DNA of 64,000 nucleotides from Mycolicibacterium sphagni (GTDB taxonomy: Bacteria; Actinomycetota; Actinomycetes; Mycobacteriales; Mycobacteriaceae), in contig NZ_VBSB01000009.1 of the NCBI RefSeq assembly GCF_013337765.1, positions 120,296 through 184,295 on the forward strand, written 5' to 3'. Below, piece by piece: positions 61,654-64,000 of the stretch (position 1 is its first letter; each line of letters starts with the position of its first letter). A model generated the notes under the pieces. It saw only the letters and a program-made list of their open reading frames with translations, searched no databases and was not told the DNA's origin. Made by a program: the position numbers and the translations under genes.

Positions 61654-63903
61654 ATGACGGCATCCGTCGTGGGCGGTCCGACCGCCGCGAACGCGCCGGG
61701 CGTCTCGCACCGCCTCGAGTTCGACGTCTCGGGGATGTCGTGCGCGGCGTGTGCCGCCCGGGTCGAGACCAAGCTCAACAAGCTCGACGGCGTCCGCGCC
61801 TCGGTCAACTTCGCCACCCGGGTGGCCAGTGTGGACGCCCCCGAATTGATACCCGCCGAGGATCTGTGCGCGGTGATCCGCAAGGCCGGTTATGACGCCG
61901 CCCCACGTTCGGCATCACTGGCCGAGCAGGTGGACCCCGACGACAAGCTGGCTCGCAACCTGCTGTTGCGGCTGGCTGTTGCCGCGGTGTTGTTCGTGCC
62001 GCTGGCCGATCTGTCGGTGATGTTCGCCGTCGTCCCGGACACCCGGTTCGCCGGCTGGGAATGGGTGCTGACCGCGTTGGCCGCGCCGATCGTCACCTGG
62101 GCGGCGTGGCCGTTCCACCGGGTCGCCCTGCGCAACGCGCGCCATCGCACCGCGTCGATGGAGACGCTGATCTCGGTGGGCGTCACGGCGGCCACCCTGT
62201 GGTCGCTGTACACGATCTTCTTCGGTCATCATGACCGGCAGGTCCATGGCATCTGGCAGGCCCTGATGGGCAGCGACGCCATCTATCTCGAGGTCGCCGC
62301 AGGCGTGACGGTGTTCATCCTGGCCGGCCGGTATTTCGAGGCCAGGGCCAAGTCGCGAGCGGGTAGCGCGCTGCGTGCATTGGCGGCGCTGAGCGCCAAG
62401 AACGTGTCGGTGCTGCTGGCCGATGGCAGCGAAATGGTGCTGCCGGCCGACGAACTCAAGGAGCAGCAGCGGTTCGTCGTGCGCCCCGGCGAGACCATCG
62501 CCGCCGACGGTCTGGTGGTCGAGGGCAGCGCCGCCATCGATATGAGCGCGATGACGGGCGAAGCCAAACCGTCCCGTGCTCATCCCGGTGCGCCGGTGAT
62601 CGGCGGGACGGTGGTGCTCGACGGGCGGCTCGTCGTCGAGGCCGCTGCGGTGGGTGCTGACACCCAGTTCGCCGGAATGGTGCGCCTGGTCGAAGAAGCG
62701 CAGGCGCAGAAGGCCGACGCCCAACGACTGGCCGACCGGATCGCCGGGGTGTTTGTGCCCGCGGTGTTCGGCATCGCCGCGCTCACCGCGGCCGGGTGGT
62801 TGTTGGCCGGTGCGGACGCCGACCGGGCGTTCTCGGCGGCGCTGGCCGTGCTGGTGATCGCCTGCCCGTGTGCACTGGGGCTGGCCACCCCGACCGCGAT
62901 GATGGTGGCCTCCGGGCGCGGCGCGCAGCTGGGCGTCTTCCTCAAGGGCTATCGCGCGCTGGAAGCCATCCGTGCGGTGGACACCGTGGTGTTCGACAAG
63001 ACCGGCACCCTGACGACGGGACACCTGGCCGTCACCGAGGTGACCGCCACCGACGGCTGGCAATCCGACGAGGTCCTCGCACTGGCCGCAGCCGTCGAGG
63101 TGGCGTCCGAACATGCAGTGGCCGTAGCGATTTCGACCGCAACCGATGAGCGCCTCCCGGTCGAGGACTTTCATGCCCATGCCGGGCGTGGGGTCACCGG
63201 AACGGTGTCGGGGCGGCGCGTGGTGGTCGGACGTCCATCGTGGGCCGCCGAGCAGGCCGAGGCGGCCGAAAGTCTGCAGTCGGCCCGGCGCAGCGGTGAA
63301 TCCCGCGGCGAAACAGTGGTTTTCGTCGCAGTCGACGGCCAGGTGTGTGGTGCGATCGCCGTGGCTGATGCTGTCAAGGAGTCCGCGGCCGATGCCGTGG
63401 CCGCCCTGCACCGCAAGGGTCTGCGCACCGTGTTGCTCACCGGAGACAACGCCTCGGCCGCAGGCGCGGTCGCCACCCAGGTCGGCATCGACGAGGTCAT
63501 CGCCGAGGTGCTTCCCGAAGGCAAGGTCGACGTCATCGAGCAGCTGCGCGAGCAGGGCCGGGTGGTCGCGATGGTCGGCGACGGCATCAACGACGGCCCC
63601 GCGCTGGCGTCGGCCGATCTCGGCCTGGCGATCGGCCGCGGCACCGATGTGGCGATCGGCGCCGCCGACATCATCCTGGTCCGCGACGATCTCGACATCG
63701 TTCCGCAGGCCCTCGACTTGGCCAAGGCCACCATGCGCACGATCCGGACCAACCTGTTCTGGGCGTTCGGCTACAACGTGGCGGCCATCCCGATCGCCGC
63801 GGCCGGACTGCTCAATCCGCTCATCGCCGGCGCGGCGATGGCGTTCTCGTCGTTCTTCGTCGTCTCGAACAGCTTGCGGCTGCGCAACTTCGACGCTCGC
63901 TAG
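61654..63903 (+). CDS. Cu(I)-type P1B-ATPase (CtpA/CtpB/CtpV group)
   Basis: A 749-residue heavy-metal ATPase. One N-terminal metal-binding domain has [15 protein letters not shown] (Cys30, Cys33). The membrane CPC motif is Cys404-Pro-Cys406 in [21 protein letters not shown], the phosphorylated Asp448 is in [11 protein letters not shown], and [17 protein letters not shown] is the hinge. The end has the Cu(I)-type signature [14 protein letters not shown] and [22 protein letters not shown] 61654 follows AAGGAGG. Direction of copper flow is not visible; CtpB in M. tuberculosis is tied to SigC and copper acquisition, CtpV to export. Confidence 0.94.
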   Translation: MTASVVGGPTAANAPGVSHRLEFDVSGMSCAACAARVETKLNKLDGVRASVNFATRVASVDAPELIPAEDLCAVIRKAGYDAAPRSASLAEQVDPDDKLARNLLLRLAVAAVLFVPLADLSVMFAVVPDTRFAGWEWVLTALAAPIVTWAAWPFHRVALRNARHRTASMETLISVGVTAATLWSLYTIFFGHHDRQVHGIWQALMGSDAIYLEVAAGVTVFILAGRYFEARAKSRAGSALRALAALSAKNVSVLLADGSEMVLPADELKEQQRFVVRPGETIAADGLVVEGSAAIDMSAMTGEAKPSRAHPGAPVIGGTVVLDGRLVVEAAAVGADTQFAGMVRLVEEAQAQKADAQRLADRIAGVFVPAVFGIAALTAAGWLLAGADADRAFSAALAVLVIACPCALGLATPTAMMVASGRGAQLGVFLKGYRALEAIRAVDTVVFDKTGTLTTGHLAVTEVTATDGWQSDEVLALAAAVEVASEHAVAVAISTATDERLPVEDFHAHAGRGVTGTVSGRRVVVGRPSWAAEQAEAAESLQSARRSGESRGETVVFVAVDGQVCGAIAVADAVKESAADAVAALHRKGLRTVLLTGDNASAAGAVATQVGIDEVIAEVLPEGKVDVIEQLREQGRVVAMVGDGINDGPALASADLGLAIGRGTDVAIGAADIILVRDDLDIVPQALDLAKATMRTIRTNLFWAFGYNVAAIPIAAAGLLNPLIAGAAMAFSSFFVVSNSLRLRNFDAR

Positions 63904-63915
63904 TTGTGATGTTCA

Positions 63916-63932
63916 GGGAGGTTGTTCCTCCC
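63916..63932 (+). terminator. Hairpin after the copper ATPase gene
   Basis: GGGAGG (63916-63921) and CCTCCC (63927-63932) form a 6-bp stem with a five-base loop, 13 bases past the stop. Short but perfect. Confidence 0.4.
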
Positions 63933-63933
63933 G

Positions 63934-64000
63934 TTATCGGTGAGCCTGTGTGACAGGGAAGGCCTCCGGTTGTGAAGTGGAGCTGTCTAGGAACCGCTTC
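63934..64000 (+). promoter_or_regulatory. Possible truncated cobalamin-type riboswitch
   Basis: The last bases of the window show CCTGT-GTG-ACAGG immediately followed by GAAGG, a CTCC/GGAG stem and a GCTGTC stretch. This recalls the ACAGGGAA core and GCTGTCCCGC part of cobalamin riboswitches. GAAGTGG can also pair with CCGCTTC at the very end. The element runs off the window, so neither its B12 box nor the gene it controls can be seen. Equally it may be an unrelated structured leader. Confidence 0.25.

Noticed and set aside
61915..63411. A 498-codon antisense frame within the copper ATPase
   Set aside because: It mirrors the conserved P-type ATPase and has no recognisable protein features.

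Overview
The window is chromosomal DNA of a mycobacterium, most likely an environmental or rapid-growing Mycolicibacterium-type species. The bases are GC-rich throughout. Many proteins closely match Mycobacterium tuberculosis families (Rip1 site-2 protease, Rv2887-type MarR, SigC, mycolic-acid cyclopropane synthase, RpsB, PyrH). The gene order dprA, viuB, xerC, M23 peptidase, rpsB, tsf, amiC, Rv2887-like marR, pyrH, frr, cdsA, rlmN, DUF2631, dxr, rip, ispG, GNAT, PBP lipoprotein, map, glnA4, Rv2859c-like, aldC, Rv2857c-like follows my recollection of the M. tuberculosis Rv2897c to Rv2857c block, read in the opposite direction. No rRNA, intact tRNA, insertion sequence, prophage or CRISPR array was seen. 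The longest stretch without a gene is 278 bases, the rpsB leader.

Layout. 0.1-6 kb: an MFS exporter, two coupled small hypothetical genes, a HAD-IIA phosphatase, and a YraN/YifB/DprA DNA-processing cluster. 6-9.7 kb: a 1099-residue TPR protein whose C-terminal membrane domain looks like a catalytically dead site-2 protease, next to a tRNA-Val-like remnant; I do not recall this gene at the M. tuberculosis locus. 9.7-18.8 kb: siderophore utilisation, XerC, SelO, small secreted proteins, the rpsB-tsf operon with leader and terminator, an F420-type oxidoreductase and AmiC. 18.9-26 kb: an accessory five-gene operon (two FtsX-like permeases, an ATPase, an APC permease, a copper amine oxidase) meeting a convergent marR. 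The marR is divergent from a methyltransferase across two perfect palindromes.

26-36 kb is the conserved core: pyrH-frr-cdsA-rlmN, a divergent photolyase, dxr-rip-ispG, and a GNAT acetyltransferase. 36-44 kb is mixed: a GH16 secreted protein, a PBP lipoprotein, a TetR regulator, a MazF-like orphan, a cyclopropane synthase, a nitronate monooxygenase, a Tat-type Rieske lipoprotein and a DUF1707 protein. 44-51.6 kb: map, cobQ behind a long hairpin, a lipoprotein, a degenerate alpha/beta hydrolase, and the two-gene pathway for the osmolyte N-acetylglutaminylglutamine amide. 51.8-58.6 kb: an amine or amino-acid permease divergent from glnA4, a glutamyl hydrolase, an aldehyde dehydrogenase, an SDR and a FadR-type regulator, a typical gamma-glutamylated amine catabolic set. 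58.6-64 kb: zwf, a FetB-like permease, and sigC divergent from a Cu(I) P-type ATPase, ending in a possible truncated riboswitch.

Two themes recur. One is amine handling: a copper amine oxidase with its transporter, and a separate glutamylation route. The other is copper: the amine oxidase is a copper enzyme, and SigC sits beside a copper ATPase. Functional links between genes are inferences from adjacency unless stated otherwise.
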